A stretch of DNA of 64,000 nucleotides from positions 1 through 64,000 of the forward strand of contig JAUXRY010000012.1 of assembly GCA_030679915.1 (NCBI GenBank). Direction: 5' to 3'. How positions within the stretch are numbered: position 1 is the first letter of the stretch; the number at the start of each line of letters is the position of its first letter. The DNA comes from Thiobacillus sp. Its GTDB lineage: Bacteria > Pseudomonadota > Gammaproteobacteria > Burkholderiales > Thiobacillaceae. Below the pieces are notes generated by a model. That model had not been told where the DNA came from and made no database searches. It saw only the letters and a list, made by a program, of their open reading frames with translations. Position numbers and translations under genes: made by a program. Positions 27,151 through 36,554 of the stretch are shown here, piece by piece.

Positions 27151-29539
27151 CGGGCAGCGAATAAGCGGTATGCGCTATAGCTTGTTTTCGCGCATCATGG
27201 GTACCGTGTTTGTGCTGGTGGTGTTGATGTATCTGGTGACCCTGGCTGTTTTGGGCGTGCCGCTCAAGGAGCGAGCGCAGCAGCATCTCAATGTGCGTGC
27301 CGAGAGCGAGTTGAGTGCAATTACCGCAGCGATTCAGGATCATGTCTTGTTGCGAGACTATCCTGCAATTGAACAAGCCATCGCGGCCCGCACCGCCCGA
27401 TTCCAGATTCTGCGGGTGCGGCTGACCTCACCTCATGTCACCCTGGAATCACACACCGCTAAACAGACGCAACACTATCCCTCCTGGTTTTCCAGTGCGC
27501 TTGATATGCTTGCACCGAATGCAAATGCCGAAATCAAGGTGGGTGGGATGTCGTATGGCATGCTGGAAGTCGAGTTGGATACCGGATCGACTATCCAGGG
27601 TTTATGGGACTTGATTGTACGGTTCACCCTGTTGGTATTAGGCAGTGTGTTCGTCGTCATGCTGATTTTGCGTTGGCGGCTGCGAGTCAACCTGCGCGGT
27701 TTGTATGCCTTGAGCGGGGCGGCACGTGCGATTGCAAGTGGCAATCTGGATGCACGTGCCAGTCTGGCTTTTGGCTCGCCCCCAGAGGTTTACGAAACAA
27801 AACTCGCATTCAATTCCATGGCCGATCACGTCAGTCGTCTGGTTGTCGAGTTGGAAAAAAAGCACGCCGACTTGATGGTAGAAAAGGAACGATTGCGGGT
27901 GACGATTGAGTCGATCGGCGATGCCGTAATTGTTAGCGATGCCAACGGCATGATCGAGTTCATCAACCCCAAGGCACAAGAATTAACTGGGTTCAGTAGT
28001 GAGAGTGCGCATGGCAGGCGTGTATCGGACGTATTGCCGTTGATAAATGATAAAACCGGTTCAATGGCGGCATGCCCGCTGGAACTCGCCTTGCGAAACA
28101 ATACCGTGGTTGAACTCGATAGCCATACGTTGCTTCTTACCAGGAGCGGCAATCGAATTGCCATTAGCGATACGGCCGCACCCATACGTTCTGACGATGG
28201 CAAGGTTCAGGGGGGCGTGCTGGTTTTTCAGGACGAAAGTGAACGGCGTAGCCTGATGCATCGTCTGGCATGGCAGGCCGAGCGTGACCACCTCACCGGT
28301 TTGTGGAACCGACGCGCGATGGAGGACAAATTGAATGCGGCGCTTTCGGGCGTGAAGCATGAATCGCGGCGCTGTATTTTTTGTTACATTGATCTCGATC
28401 GTTTCAAACTTGTGAATGACACCTGCGGCCACCGTGCCGGAGATACCTTGTTGCAGCGGCTGTCTGCCATCATGGCGCGCCGTGTTGATGACAAAAATCA
28501 TTACCTGGCCAGGCTTGGGGGGGATGAGTTCGGTTTGTTGTTCGTAGATGCGACGCTGCAAGAGGCACTTGAGCACATCCAGGGCTTACGCGATGAAATC
28601 AGTCGATTCCGCTTCGAATGGGATGACAAGATGTTCATGTTAGGTGTGAGCCTTGGTGTAACCGAGCTTCACCCAGGGATGACCGATATCGGTGATGTTT
28701 TGGCACAAGCAGATACAGCGTGTTATCACGCAAAATCGCTGGGTGGAAACGCCATTCAGGTGTACGAAAAAACCCATCCTGCATTGCGGAAAATAAATGA
28801 TGAAATGCAATGGGTGGGCACGATTACCAAGGCCTTTGAAGCCCATCGATTTGTCCTGTATCGCCAACAAAAAGTTGCACTGATGTCAGGAGGTAAAACA
28901 GAGCATTACGAGATTTTGTTGCGTTTGCGCGGTGAAGATGGCGAAATCATTTCTCCAGGTGAATTTCTGCCGGCCGCTGAACGGTATGGCCTCGCCCCCA
29001 GCTTCGATCGTTGGGTGGTCCGAAATTTCTGCGCGTATCTCGATACCCATCCCGAAGACACCGCATCGTATGCGCTCAATTTGTCAGGCCGCAGTCTCGG
29101 CGATTCGAGCCTGGCTGATTTCATTCTCGATGAAATCAATAAATATTCGTTTGACCCTTCCAGAATCAGCTTCGAAGTGACCGAGTCTGCCGCAATTGAC
29201 AGTCTGGATGCGTGCGAAAACCTGATACTCACGCTGAAGTCCCGGGGTATTCTGTTTGCGCTGGATGACTTTGGCAAAGGCCAGTCATCGTTTGGCTATT
29301 TGAAGCGTTTGCCGGTTGCCTATCTCAAAATCGATGGTGAGTTTGTTCGCGGAATGAATGTCGACCGCGAAAAGCTGGCCATCGTCAAAGCCATGCACAC
29401 GCTGGGGCATGAACTGGGCAAGCAGACCATTGCAGAACAAGTGGAAACCGAAGAAGAGTTGACCTGCCTGAAAAAAATGGGAGTGGATTTTGTGCAGGGT
29501 TATCTGCTGCACAAGCCGGCACCCTTGCCAGTGGACTGA
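27143..29539 (+). CDS. Membrane GGDEF/EAL protein with HAMP and PAS domains
   Basis: This is a 798-residue c-di-GMP enzyme. Two membrane spans (about 18-38 and 155-175) enclose a periplasmic domain. HAMP, a coiled coil and a PAS domain (about 250-370) follow. GGDEF has the intact RLGGDEF motif near residue 458. In the phosphodiesterase domain the signature is YEILLRL, not the usual EALLR. The other catalytic residues appear kept: NLSG, FEVTESA, ALDDFGKGQSS, YLKIDGEFV, IAEQVET and VQGYLLHKP. It may have both activities. Overlap with the PhnD-like gene points to joint sensing. Confidence 0.93.
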   Translation: MSNGQRISGMRYSLFSRIMGTVFVLVVLMYLVTLAVLGVPLKERAQQHLNVRAESELSAITAAIQDHVLLRDYPAIEQAIAARTARFQILRVRLTSPHVTLESHTAKQTQHYPSWFSSALDMLAPNANAEIKVGGMSYGMLEVELDTGSTIQGLWDLIVRFTLLVLGSVFVVMLILRWRLRVNLRGLYALSGAARAIASGNLDARASLAFGSPPEVYETKLAFNSMADHVSRLVVELEKKHADLMVEKERLRVTIESIGDAVIVSDANGMIEFINPKAQELTGFSSESAHGRRVSDVLPLINDKTGSMAACPLELALRNNTVVELDSHTLLLTRSGNRIAISDTAAPIRSDDGKVQGGVLVFQDESERRSLMHRLAWQAERDHLTGLWNRRAMEDKLNAALSGVKHESRRCIFCYIDLDRFKLVNDTCGHRAGDTLLQRLSAIMARRVDDKNHYLARLGGDEFGLLFVDATLQEALEHIQGLRDEISRFRFEWDDKMFMLGVSLGVTELHPGMTDIGDVLAQADTACYHAKSLGGNAIQVYEKTHPALRKINDEMQWVGTITKAFEAHRFVLYRQQKVALMSGGKTEHYEILLRLRGEDGEIISPGEFLPAAERYGLAPSFDRWVVRNFCAYLDTHPEDTASYALNLSGRSLGDSSLADFILDEINKYSFDPSRISFEVTESAAIDSLDACENLILTLKSRGILFALDDFGKGQSSFGYLKRLPVAYLKIDGEFVRGMNVDREKLAIVKAMHTLGHELGKQTIAEQVETEEELTCLKKMGVDFVQGYLLHKPAPLPVD

Positions 29540-29578
29540 TTGCACAGTCTGCCTGGCGAGGGCTGTCGTTTGCATCCC

Positions 29579-30952
29579 CTAGAATGGCAGCGTGAGGTCT
29601 GGGGCAGCCTGGTGGATTACGCGACGGAAGTCGGCTTGAATTTTTTCCAGCGCTTCTGTGTTGTCAGCCTCGAAACGCAACACGATGACTGGTGTGGTGT
29701 TGGATGGACGCGCGAGCCCAAAGCCGTCGGCGTATTCCACGCGTAAGCCGTCGAGGGTGATGATTTCCTGCGCATCCGGGAAGCGCGCGATTTTTTTCAG
29801 CGTATCCATCAGCGTGTAATGCTCTCCTTCAGCCAGCTTGATGTTGAGTTCGGGTGTGTTTACCGAGTCAGGCAGGTTGTGCAGGGTGGCATTGATGTCC
29901 GGCTGCTTGGACAGATACTCGAGCAGACGTGCGCCGGCGTACATACCATCATCAAAGCCGAACCAGCGTTCCTTGAAGAACACGTGGCCGGACATTTCAC
30001 CGGCTAACAGAGCGCCTGTTTCCTTCATCTTGGCCTTGATGAAGCTGTGTCCCGTTTTCCACAGCAGGGGCTTTCCGCCGCGCTCGCGGATCCAGCTGAA
30101 CAGGTTGCGGGTTGATTTCACGTCGAAAATGATTTCGGCACCGGGGTTGCGGCTGAGCACATCGTCGGCGAACAGCATCAACTGGCGGTCGGGAAAAATG
30201 ATTGTGCCGTCCTTGGTCACGACACCCAGCCGATCGCCGTCACCGTCGAATGCGAGGCCGATTTCTGCATCGCTGGTTTTCAGTGCGGCGATCAGGTCCT
30301 GCAGGTTTTTCGGTTGTGATGGGTCGGGATGATGGTTGGGGAAGTTGCCATCGACTTCGCAGAACAGCTCTTCGACCTGGCAGCCCATGTCACGATAAAG
30401 CTTGGGCGCAAATGCCCCGGCCACACCGTTACCGCAGTCGATGATGATTTTCATCGCGCGCGCGAGTTTCACGTCGGAGACAATGCGCGACAGATATTCG
30501 TCGGCGATGTTGTACTCGCGGTAACTGCCGTCGCCTTCGGTCAGGTCGTTGTTGACCAGACGTTCACGCAACTTCTGGATCGATTCGCCCGAAAGCGTTT
30601 CGTCGCCAAGAACCATTTTCAGGCCATTGTAATCGGGCGGATTATGGCTGCCTGTGAGCATGACCGCGCTGTTTGTTCCCAGTTGATACGCGGCGAAGTA
30701 CGTCATCGGCGTTGCCACCATTCCCAAGTCGATGACATCCACGCCGGCCTTGCGTATGCCGCGTGCCAGCGCCGCGGCCAGTTCCGGGCCGGACAGCCGG
30801 CCGTCGCGACCAATGCAAATTTCCTTCTGCTTGCGGGCGATCGCTTCCGAGCCGATGGCTTGGCCAATCGCCTCGACGATTTCGGCTGTGAAGGTCTTGC
30901 CTACGATGCCACGGATGTCATAGGCCTTGAAGATTTCCTTGGGTGTTTCCAC
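29579..30952 (-). CDS. Phosphomannomutase/phosphoglucomutase
   Basis: This 457-residue alpha-D-phosphohexomutase of the AlgC type interconverts hexose 6- and 1-phosphates for sugar nucleotides used in polysaccharide and LPS. The phosphoserine loop is TGSHNPPDYNG (near residue 100), the metal loop is DGDGDRLG, the sugar loop is GEMSGHVFF and the phosphate-binding C-terminal loop is RPSNTTP. It is a single gene. Its products could feed the exopolysaccharide operon at 38-42 kb, which is inference. Confidence 0.95.
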   Translation of the reverse strand: METPKEIFKAYDIRGIVGKTFTAEIVEAIGQAIGSEAIARKQKEICIGRDGRLSGPELAAALARGIRKAGVDVIDLGMVATPMTYFAAYQLGTNSAVMLTGSHNPPDYNGLKMVLGDETLSGESIQKLRERLVNNDLTEGDGSYREYNIADEYLSRIVSDVKLARAMKIIIDCGNGVAGAFAPKLYRDMGCQVEELFCEVDGNFPNHHPDPSQPKNLQDLIAALKTSDAEIGLAFDGDGDRLGVVTKDGTIIFPDRQLMLFADDVLSRNPGAEIIFDVKSTRNLFSWIRERGGKPLLWKTGHSFIKAKMKETGALLAGEMSGHVFFKERWFGFDDGMYAGARLLEYLSKQPDINATLHNLPDSVNTPELNIKLAEGEHYTLMDTLKKIARFPDAQEIITLDGLRVEYADGFGLARPSNTTPVIVLRFEADNTEALEKIQADFRRVIHQAAPDLTLPF

Positions 30953-31048
30953 AACGCACTCCTGAAGTTGAAGCGTCGATTTTACCCAGAAATGCAGGCC
31001 GAACGCGTGCGAAACCCGTTTCTGGCAGAGAACTGTCTGAACTCCGGG

Positions 31049-32080
31049 TCAGTGAGCGGGCAGGTCGAAATGCTGCATCAGGCGCTGCGGAAGCCAGTCG
31101 ATGTTGCCGGGGAACGGTCCGGAAGGAAAGGCAACGTGTCCCCCTGTAGCGGGTTGTTCCAGTGTGACCGCTGAAGAAACTTGCGAAGAATCCGGCAGTG
31201 CCCATTCAGGCAGGAAAGGGTCGTTTCTGGCGTTAAGCACCAGCGTCGGGACCGCGATGAATTTTAGCCAGGGCTTGGATGAGACCTTTAACCAGTAGTC
31301 GTTGGCATCGCGAAAGCCATGCAAACGTGCAGTGACCAGCGTGTCAAATTCCTGGAACGTCGTCGCAGCCTCGATTGCCACTGCGTCGAGCGTACCGGGA
31401 AAGCGCTCGGCTTTTATCAAGGCCTTGCGCTTGAGCGTGGTTAAAAAGCGCGCGGTATAGGTATACCGATTAAAACCCTGGTCGAGGGCATTTCCTGCCG
31501 CTGTGAGATCAAGTGGCGCCGAAACCCCGGCCGCACGACTGACCAGTTTTTTGGCGGATTCACCGGATTCGCCGAGCCATTTGAGCAACGCGTTGCCGCC
31601 CAGCGAAACGCCGACAGCATAGAGCGGCACGTCTGGCATGCGACTTTTGACGTGCTTGAGCATGCGTTCGATTTCTTCGCTGTCGCCCGCAAAATACGCA
31701 CGCGGCAAGCGGTTCGCTTCTCCTGACGTGCCCCTGAAATGAGCGACAACGCCGTTCCAGTTTCTTTGTTTGACCGTGTCCATGAGGTCGCGGGCGTAAT
31801 GGCTGTCTGAACTGCCTTCGAGCCCATGGAACAACACTACAACTGGCGCGTCCGCGTCACCGTCCACCCAGTCGAAATCGAGGAAGTCGCCGTCATCAAG
31901 TTCCAGTCGCTCGCGTCGGTATTCAACCTTGTGCACCGAGATGAAGACACTGCTATAAATAGTTTGCAGATGACCGCCCGGTAACCAGGCCGGGGCGGAG
32001 TAAGGTTCGACTGCGTAAGCGTGCATGGCCGCCATCATGGCGGCACAGGCAATAGCGAGGCAAGTCTTTCGCGTGCTCAA
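31049..32080 (-). CDS. YheT-family alpha/beta hydrolase
   Basis: The protein has 343 residues with a probable signal peptide (AIACAAMMAAMHAYA). The YheT markers are APAWLPGGHLQTIYSS, VVLFHGLEGSSDSHY and the nucleophile elbow GVSLGGNALL. A His-containing GGHVAF closes the triad region. YheT proteins are esterase-like with undefined substrates. An N-terminal export signal is not usual for the family. The gene overlaps the ChrR-like cupin gene by four bases and so belongs to the ECF sigma operon. Confidence 0.88.
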   Translation of the reverse strand: MSTRKTCLAIACAAMMAAMHAYAVEPYSAPAWLPGGHLQTIYSSVFISVHKVEYRRERLELDDGDFLDFDWVDGDADAPVVVLFHGLEGSSDSHYARDLMDTVKQRNWNGVVAHFRGTSGEANRLPRAYFAGDSEEIERMLKHVKSRMPDVPLYAVGVSLGGNALLKWLGESGESAKKLVSRAAGVSAPLDLTAAGNALDQGFNRYTYTARFLTTLKRKALIKAERFPGTLDAVAIEAATTFQEFDTLVTARLHGFRDANDYWLKVSSKPWLKFIAVPTLVLNARNDPFLPEWALPDSSQVSSAVTLEQPATGGHVAFPSGPFPGNIDWLPQRLMQHFDLPAH

Positions 32081-32538
32081 CTGCGATGCGCGTGCTGCTC
32101 AATCGCCCCGCGTACGAACAATAAACAGCCATTTTCCGACGTTAGCCAGTCGTGGGGTTTGCCTTGCGGGGCTAGATGGTAATCCCCCTGCCGACACAAT
32201 ATGCCGTCTACCGTTGCATCGCCTTCCAGAACCAGGCACTCCTCGTCGACCGGATGGTCGTGCGGCGGAAGCCGCGCACCGGGGGCGATGCGCAGAAGAT
32301 ACGAGCGGCTCTGCGCATCCTGCCGCAGAATCTTGAGTTCGACTCCTTTGCGCAACCTAACCCATTCGCCTTCGTGGCTGTGAATGAACATGTAAGTCGT
32401 TGCCGATCCGTGTACGCGCTGGAAGAGCTGCGTGCGTATCCGCTGGCTGGTTTCTGTGTCAGGAGCGAGAGCGGACTCACCGCTGGCGAGGGCGTCGATC
32501 AAAAAAGCATCAAGGACGGGAGGAGTGGTTTTTTTCAT
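32077..32538 (-). CDS. ChrR-like cupin protein, likely regulator of the ECF sigma factor
   Basis: This 153-residue protein has a ChrR-type cupin domain with metal ligands in LPPHDHPVDEECLVLEG and a later His in YHLAPQGKPHDW. In Rhodobacter ChrR an N-terminal zinc domain binds the sigma factor and the cupin domain responds to singlet oxygen. Here the N-terminal 50 residues are short and lack the H-x3-C-x2-C zinc motif, so the mode of sigma control may differ. It sits 8 bases after the sigma gene and overlaps the YheT gene, a normal sigma/anti-sigma arrangement. Confidence 0.82.
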   Translation of the reverse strand: MKKTTPPVLDAFLIDALASGESALAPDTETSQRIRTQLFQRVHGSATTYMFIHSHEGEWVRLRKGVELKILRQDAQSRSYLLRIAPGARLPPHDHPVDEECLVLEGDATVDGILCRQGDYHLAPQGKPHDWLTSENGCLLFVRGAIEQHAHRS

Positions 32539-32545
32539 GACGGCC

Positions 32546-33127
32546 TCATGCCTGACAAAGAACAGTGCGCAGACACTCCTGCGCGCGTTTGAGATGGGAT
32601 TTGACTGTGCCCAGCGGCAGACCGGTCTGATCGCATATTTCCTGATGCGTCAGGTCCTTGTAAAAGGCCAGTGCGATCAGTTGGCGCTGGGTAGGACTCA
32701 GGGCGCCGAGTGCGGACCTGAGGGCGTTTGCACGTTCTTCCTGCAACACCCGTTCCAGCGGGGTAGCTGATGGGCATGGTTCAGTCTCCAGGTATATCTC
32801 GGGTTCGGCGCAATAACTCGTACGGTCAAGTTTACGCAACGCATCAAGAGCACGGCTGCGCGTCATCACCATCAGCCAGGCCAGGGGTTCGCCGCGCAGT
32901 GCATCGTAGCGACCGGCTTCGCGCCAGCTTTGCCAGAACGTCTCGATGCAGACTTCTTCGGCCAGCTCGCGGCGGCCGGTGATCTTCATCGCAAGCCCGA
33001 ATACACGTGGAAGTGTCAGGTCGTAGAGGCGACCCAACGCCACTTCATCTCCTGCAGCCATAAGCTCGATCAGCGCTGCAAGTTGCAGGCCGTTCGAACT
33101 TTCCAAGGATTGAGGATTGGCACTCAT
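32546..33127 (-). CDS. ECF-family RNA polymerase sigma factor
   Basis: The 193-residue alternative sigma factor has region 2 visible as VALGRLYDLTLPRVFGLAMKI, ELAEEVCIETFWQSWREAGRYD and PLAWLMVMTRSRALD. Region 4 includes LSPTQRQLIALAFYKDLTHQEI and GLPLGTVKSHLKRAQECLR. The start MSANPQS at 33127 is chosen by family length. ATG at 33175, with GGAA upstream, is possible. Its own promoter region shares an element with two other transcription units, suggesting self-activation. The partner is the adjacent cupin protein. Confidence 0.92.
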   Translation of the reverse strand: MSANPQSLESSNGLQLAALIELMAAGDEVALGRLYDLTLPRVFGLAMKITGRRELAEEVCIETFWQSWREAGRYDALRGEPLAWLMVMTRSRALDALRKLDRTSYCAEPEIYLETEPCPSATPLERVLQEERANALRSALGALSPTQRQLIALAFYKDLTHQEICDQTGLPLGTVKSHLKRAQECLRTVLCQA

Positions 33128-33204
33128 CACGCTGATTATAGCGTTCGTGCTAGTCCGGCTCATTGCAAGATTCATCGATATTCCAGTTGGAAGGGCTCTT
33201 TTCT

Positions 33205-33235
33205 CAATACGCACATCTCCTCTATTTGGATGCAC
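33205..33235 (-). promoter_or_regulatory. Shared ECF promoter-like element, site 1 (sigma operon)
   Basis: On the minus strand GTGCATCC (33235-33228), 16 bases, then CGTATTG (33211-33205). The same two blocks with the same spacing occur at 33525 and 37344. It lies 30-80 bases before the sigma gene start options. Blocks and spacing fit a -35/-10 pair of an ECF sigma factor. Confidence 0.7.
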
Positions 33236-33524
33236 AGGAATTTCCCGACCGCGCTTGTTTTCGTCTGAGCTGCTTTATTTGTAGCGTGCAAGTTTTAATC
33301 CATTCGCTCGACGTAACGAATATGAGATGGCTTGGGATGACCGCATTTTTGATAAGTTCCGTGACGATTCACTTTTTACTACGGGATTTTAGGACGTGTC
33401 TGACAGCAATCACGTGCAACCCGACCACAATGGTCCATCTGCGATCGGGTCGATCAGTATGTCGGCATCGGTGCACGTGCTTTATTCTTTTGCAAGCTTC
33501 ATCAGCGCAAAGGTTTCATGAAAC

Positions 33525-33554
33525 GTGCATCCAATATCAAACGGCCAGCGTAGT
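33525..33554 (+). promoter_or_regulatory. Shared ECF promoter-like element, site 2 (DUF4331 gene)
   Basis: GTGCATCC (33525-33532), 16 bases, then CGTAGT (33549-33554), about 62 bases before the DUF4331 ATG. Between the two divergent copies (33236-33524) I see no gene; a 141-residue frame there has no family character. Confidence 0.7.
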
Positions 33555-33616
33555 AACAAAATGGTTGGCAAAATGCCACCCACGTTGAAATTTCGACATA
33601 ACTACTAGGAGGTCTC

Positions 33617-35176
33617 ATGAACCGCATTCTGAACCGCACGTTGCTGAGCATTGCCCTGACATTTGCCTTGACTCATACGGGACAGGCTGCCAATCACCGC
33701 GAAGCGCCGATTACCGCACTCGATCACAAAGCCGATATCACCGATGTCTATGCCTTCCGCAGCTATAGCGGCGATGCAACGCCTAAAGTCACACTTATTA
33801 TGGGTGTGGACCCTTTTCTCGAGCCCGCGAACGGACCGAACTGGTTTCCGTTTGATCCGGACATCCTGTACGAACTGAAGGTGGACAACAATAACGATGC
33901 CAAACCTGATGTCGTGTTTGAATTCCGCTTTGTGACCGAACAGCGTTTGCCTGGCTTGTTCCAGGTTTATGCCGGCATCGAAGGTGGCGCGGTCGCACCC
34001 GCCAATTCGCCGTCTCCGGTAGCTCCCGGCACCCCTATCGTGCCCGATCGCATCAACAGTTTTGACAGCCCCGGTCTGGGCCAGATTCAGCGCTACACGG
34101 TCACCATGGTGAAATACAACACGAATGGCCAGGTCATTTCACGCCAGGTGCTGGCGCAGAATTTGCCAGCTGTTCCCGCCAATGTCGGTCCGCGCACGAT
34201 GGATTACAGTGCGCTCTACCAGGCTGGAATTCACACCCTGCCGGGCGGCGCCAAGTCATTTGCCGGCACGACTGACGATGCCTTCTGGATTGATCTCGGT
34301 GGCGCATTTGATACGTTCAACACGCATATCTTCCCCGTTCTGACCGCTGCACAGGATGCGGCCGCCGAGAATTTTGCGCCCGATACGGTTTCTGGATTCG
34401 CGGTTAATCATATTGCGGTTGAAGTTCCTGTTGCCATGCTGACCCGCACCGGACAGGTAGAGTCTGCCACATCTACGGCTGCAACCATTGGCGTCTGGGC
34501 GACGACTTCGCGTCCGCAGGTAACAGTGCGTCGTTCACCGCTCCCTTCAAGCAGTCAGGGCCAATGGCGTCAGGTTCAACGCATGGGAAATCCACTGATC
34601 AATGAATTGCTGATCGGCACCGGCTCCAAAGACCGTTTCAGCATGGATGTACCGGCTAATGACGGCCAGTTCGCAAGCTTCCTGCTCGACCCTGCATTGC
34701 CGCGCGTGATCAACGCATTGACGAATGGAGCGGTCGCCATTCCCGCCGCACCGCGTACCGATCTGCTGCCGGTCGTGACGTATGCAGCGCCGATCGCTGC
34801 GGCGGGAACGCCTGCTGGGCCGGTTGCCGATTTGCTGCGTCTTAACACCGGCGTAGCACCGACCGCTCCCGCCAGTGCCAGTCGTCTTGGCCTGCTGGGA
34901 GGCGACGTCGCAGGTTTCCCCAACGGACGCCGTGTGTTTGATGACGTGACCGATGTGGCGTTGCGCATAGTCGTAGGGGGTGTACTCGCTGCGACGTTCC
35001 CGGGTTATGACGCCAACATTGGCGGCCGACTCGGTGACGGCGTTAATGTCAACGATACCGCCTACAAGACCAGCTTCCCCTATGTGGGTGAAGCACCGTC
35101 GGGTCGTGACCGGCGTCATATAGACCCAGGTGAGCCAGGCTGTACCGCAGGTGGCGGAGCCGACTGCCCGCAGTAA
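33617..35176 (+). CDS. Secreted DUF4331 family protein
   Basis: This 519-residue exported protein has a signal ending GQAAN. It opens with the DUF4331 hallmark NHREAPITALDHKADITDVYAF and holds PNWFPFDPDILYELKVDNNNDAKPDVVFEF broken over two strands. It ends near cysteines (GCTAGGGADC). Family function is unknown; members are large secreted beta-rich proteins. A strong AGGAGG precedes the ATG. The upstream element shared with the ECF sigma operon makes it a likely target of that sigma factor. Confidence 0.9.
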   Translation: MNRILNRTLLSIALTFALTHTGQAANHREAPITALDHKADITDVYAFRSYSGDATPKVTLIMGVDPFLEPANGPNWFPFDPDILYELKVDNNNDAKPDVVFEFRFVTEQRLPGLFQVYAGIEGGAVAPANSPSPVAPGTPIVPDRINSFDSPGLGQIQRYTVTMVKYNTNGQVISRQVLAQNLPAVPANVGPRTMDYSALYQAGIHTLPGGAKSFAGTTDDAFWIDLGGAFDTFNTHIFPVLTAAQDAAAENFAPDTVSGFAVNHIAVEVPVAMLTRTGQVESATSTAATIGVWATTSRPQVTVRRSPLPSSSQGQWRQVQRMGNPLINELLIGTGSKDRFSMDVPANDGQFASFLLDPALPRVINALTNGAVAIPAAPRTDLLPVVTYAAPIAAAGTPAGPVADLLRLNTGVAPTAPASASRLGLLGGDVAGFPNGRRVFDDVTDVALRIVVGGVLAATFPGYDANIGGRLGDGVNVNDTAYKTSFPYVGEAPSGRDRRHIDPGEPGCTAGGGADCPQ

Positions 35177-35186
35177 AAGCAGGGTT

Positions 35187-35214
35187 GTGTTGACGGGCTT
35201 TGGCCTGTCAACAC
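35187..35214 (+). terminator. Hairpin after the DUF4331 gene
   Basis: GTGTTGAC and GTCAACAC enclose a 12-base loop that can itself pair (GGGC/GGCC). No T-tract follows, so it may be an attenuating or mRNA-protecting hairpin. Downstream TPR expression may be partial read-through. Confidence 0.55.
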
Positions 35215-35242
35215 ATTTGGGCAACTGTTTAGAGAGAACGTA

Positions 35243-36451
35243 ATGATTCGCCACATATTTCTGATTGCTTTGACATTGTTGCTGGGTCACCTCCCGGCCT
35301 ATGCAGAGCCTGTACCTCTTCCCGAATTTTCTCCTGCCGAGCAGCGAATCAGCCTTGCGCGTAAAGCTATCGACAAGAACCCTCAACGCTATGAAGCGCA
35401 TGCCCAGCTTGCCATGGCCTTGGCGCAACGCGCCCGTGAAACCTCCAATACGATGTATTACACCCAGGCAGAAACCGCCGTTCTGCAATCGCTGAAACTT
35501 TCACCTGGCAACCTCGAAGCACGGCGGGTACAAATCTGGGTAATGCTGGGCAAACACGAGTTTGCCGATGCGCTGGTCGCAGCCCAGGCGTTAAACAAGC
35601 TGATACCTGATGATGTTCAAACCTACGGCTACCTGACTGATGCCAATATCGAACTCGGCCACTATGCGGAGGCAGAGCGTGCTGCGCAATGGATGCTCGA
35701 CCTGCGTCCCGGCAACATTCCGGGCCTGACGCGCGCCGCCTATCTGCGCGAGTTGTATGGTGATCTACCAGGGAGTCTGGATCTGATGGCGCAGGCTTAT
35801 CAACGCACTCCCATCACCGAACGCGAAGACCGCGCATGGTTGCTGACGCATATGGCCCACCTGCAATTGGTCAGCAAGCAGCCTCAACGGGCCGACGATC
35901 TGTTGACTCTGGCCTTGCAGCAGTTCCCTGATTATCACTATGCGCTGGCACAGCGGGCGAAAGTCCGTCAGGCCCAGGGTCGCCATGCCGAGGCTGTTGC
36001 TTTTTATCGACAGCATGTAGCCGTTGCGCCTCACCCTGAGAATTTTTTCTATCTTGGTGAAGCATTGTTGCAGCAGGGACAAAAACGTGAAGCCAGACAG
36101 GTTTTCACTAAATTCGAAACGCTGGCACGTGCCGAAAGTCTGTCATGGGATAACGCCAATCGCGAACTGATCGCCTATTACGCCGACTATGCCAAGCGGC
36201 CAGCCGATGCACTGAAACTGGCTGAAGCCGAAATGACGCGCCGCCAGGACATCCATACGCTGGACGCCTACGCCTGGGCACTATATCTCAACGGGAAATA
36301 CACGCAGGCCCAGCAGGTCATCGATCGTGCCCTGGGTGTTGGCGCGCTTGATGCCCAGTTGCACGATCACGCACGCAGGATAGCTGAGAAAAGCGGTGCG
36401 GTCGGCAAGCAACTTCGAAATTCTGAAACTCATAAACTGGGATGGCTTTGA
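35243..36451 (+). CDS. Secreted TPR-repeat protein
   Basis: This 402-residue protein has a signal peptide ending AYAEP and then a chain of helical tetratricopeptide repeats along its whole length, for example YEAHAQLAMALAQRAR, PDDVQTYGYLTDANIELGHYAEAERA and YHYALAQRAKVRQAQGRHAEAVAFY. It is probably a periplasmic or outer-membrane scaffold. It lies 66 bases downstream of the DUF4331 gene in the same direction and probably works with it; the process is not known. Confidence 0.85.
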   Translation: MIRHIFLIALTLLLGHLPAYAEPVPLPEFSPAEQRISLARKAIDKNPQRYEAHAQLAMALAQRARETSNTMYYTQAETAVLQSLKLSPGNLEARRVQIWVMLGKHEFADALVAAQALNKLIPDDVQTYGYLTDANIELGHYAEAERAAQWMLDLRPGNIPGLTRAAYLRELYGDLPGSLDLMAQAYQRTPITEREDRAWLLTHMAHLQLVSKQPQRADDLLTLALQQFPDYHYALAQRAKVRQAQGRHAEAVAFYRQHVAVAPHPENFFYLGEALLQQGQKREARQVFTKFETLARAESLSWDNANRELIAYYADYAKRPADALKLAEAEMTRRQDIHTLDAYAWALYLNGKYTQAQQVIDRALGVGALDAQLHDHARRIAEKSGAVGKQLRNSETHKLGWL

Positions 36452-36554
36452 TATTTCAGACCGAGGACCGACTTGCTTGATGCATGCGCGGGGAACGATG
36501 GTGTGAGTTGGTGTCACGCTTTTTAATATCGATTTTTAATGAGGAGATTTTCCC

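Noticed and set aside
33163-33588. 141-residue frame between the sigma gene and DUF4331
   Set aside because: Composition is unlike the neighbours, there is no ribosome site, and it covers both ECF-type promoter elements.
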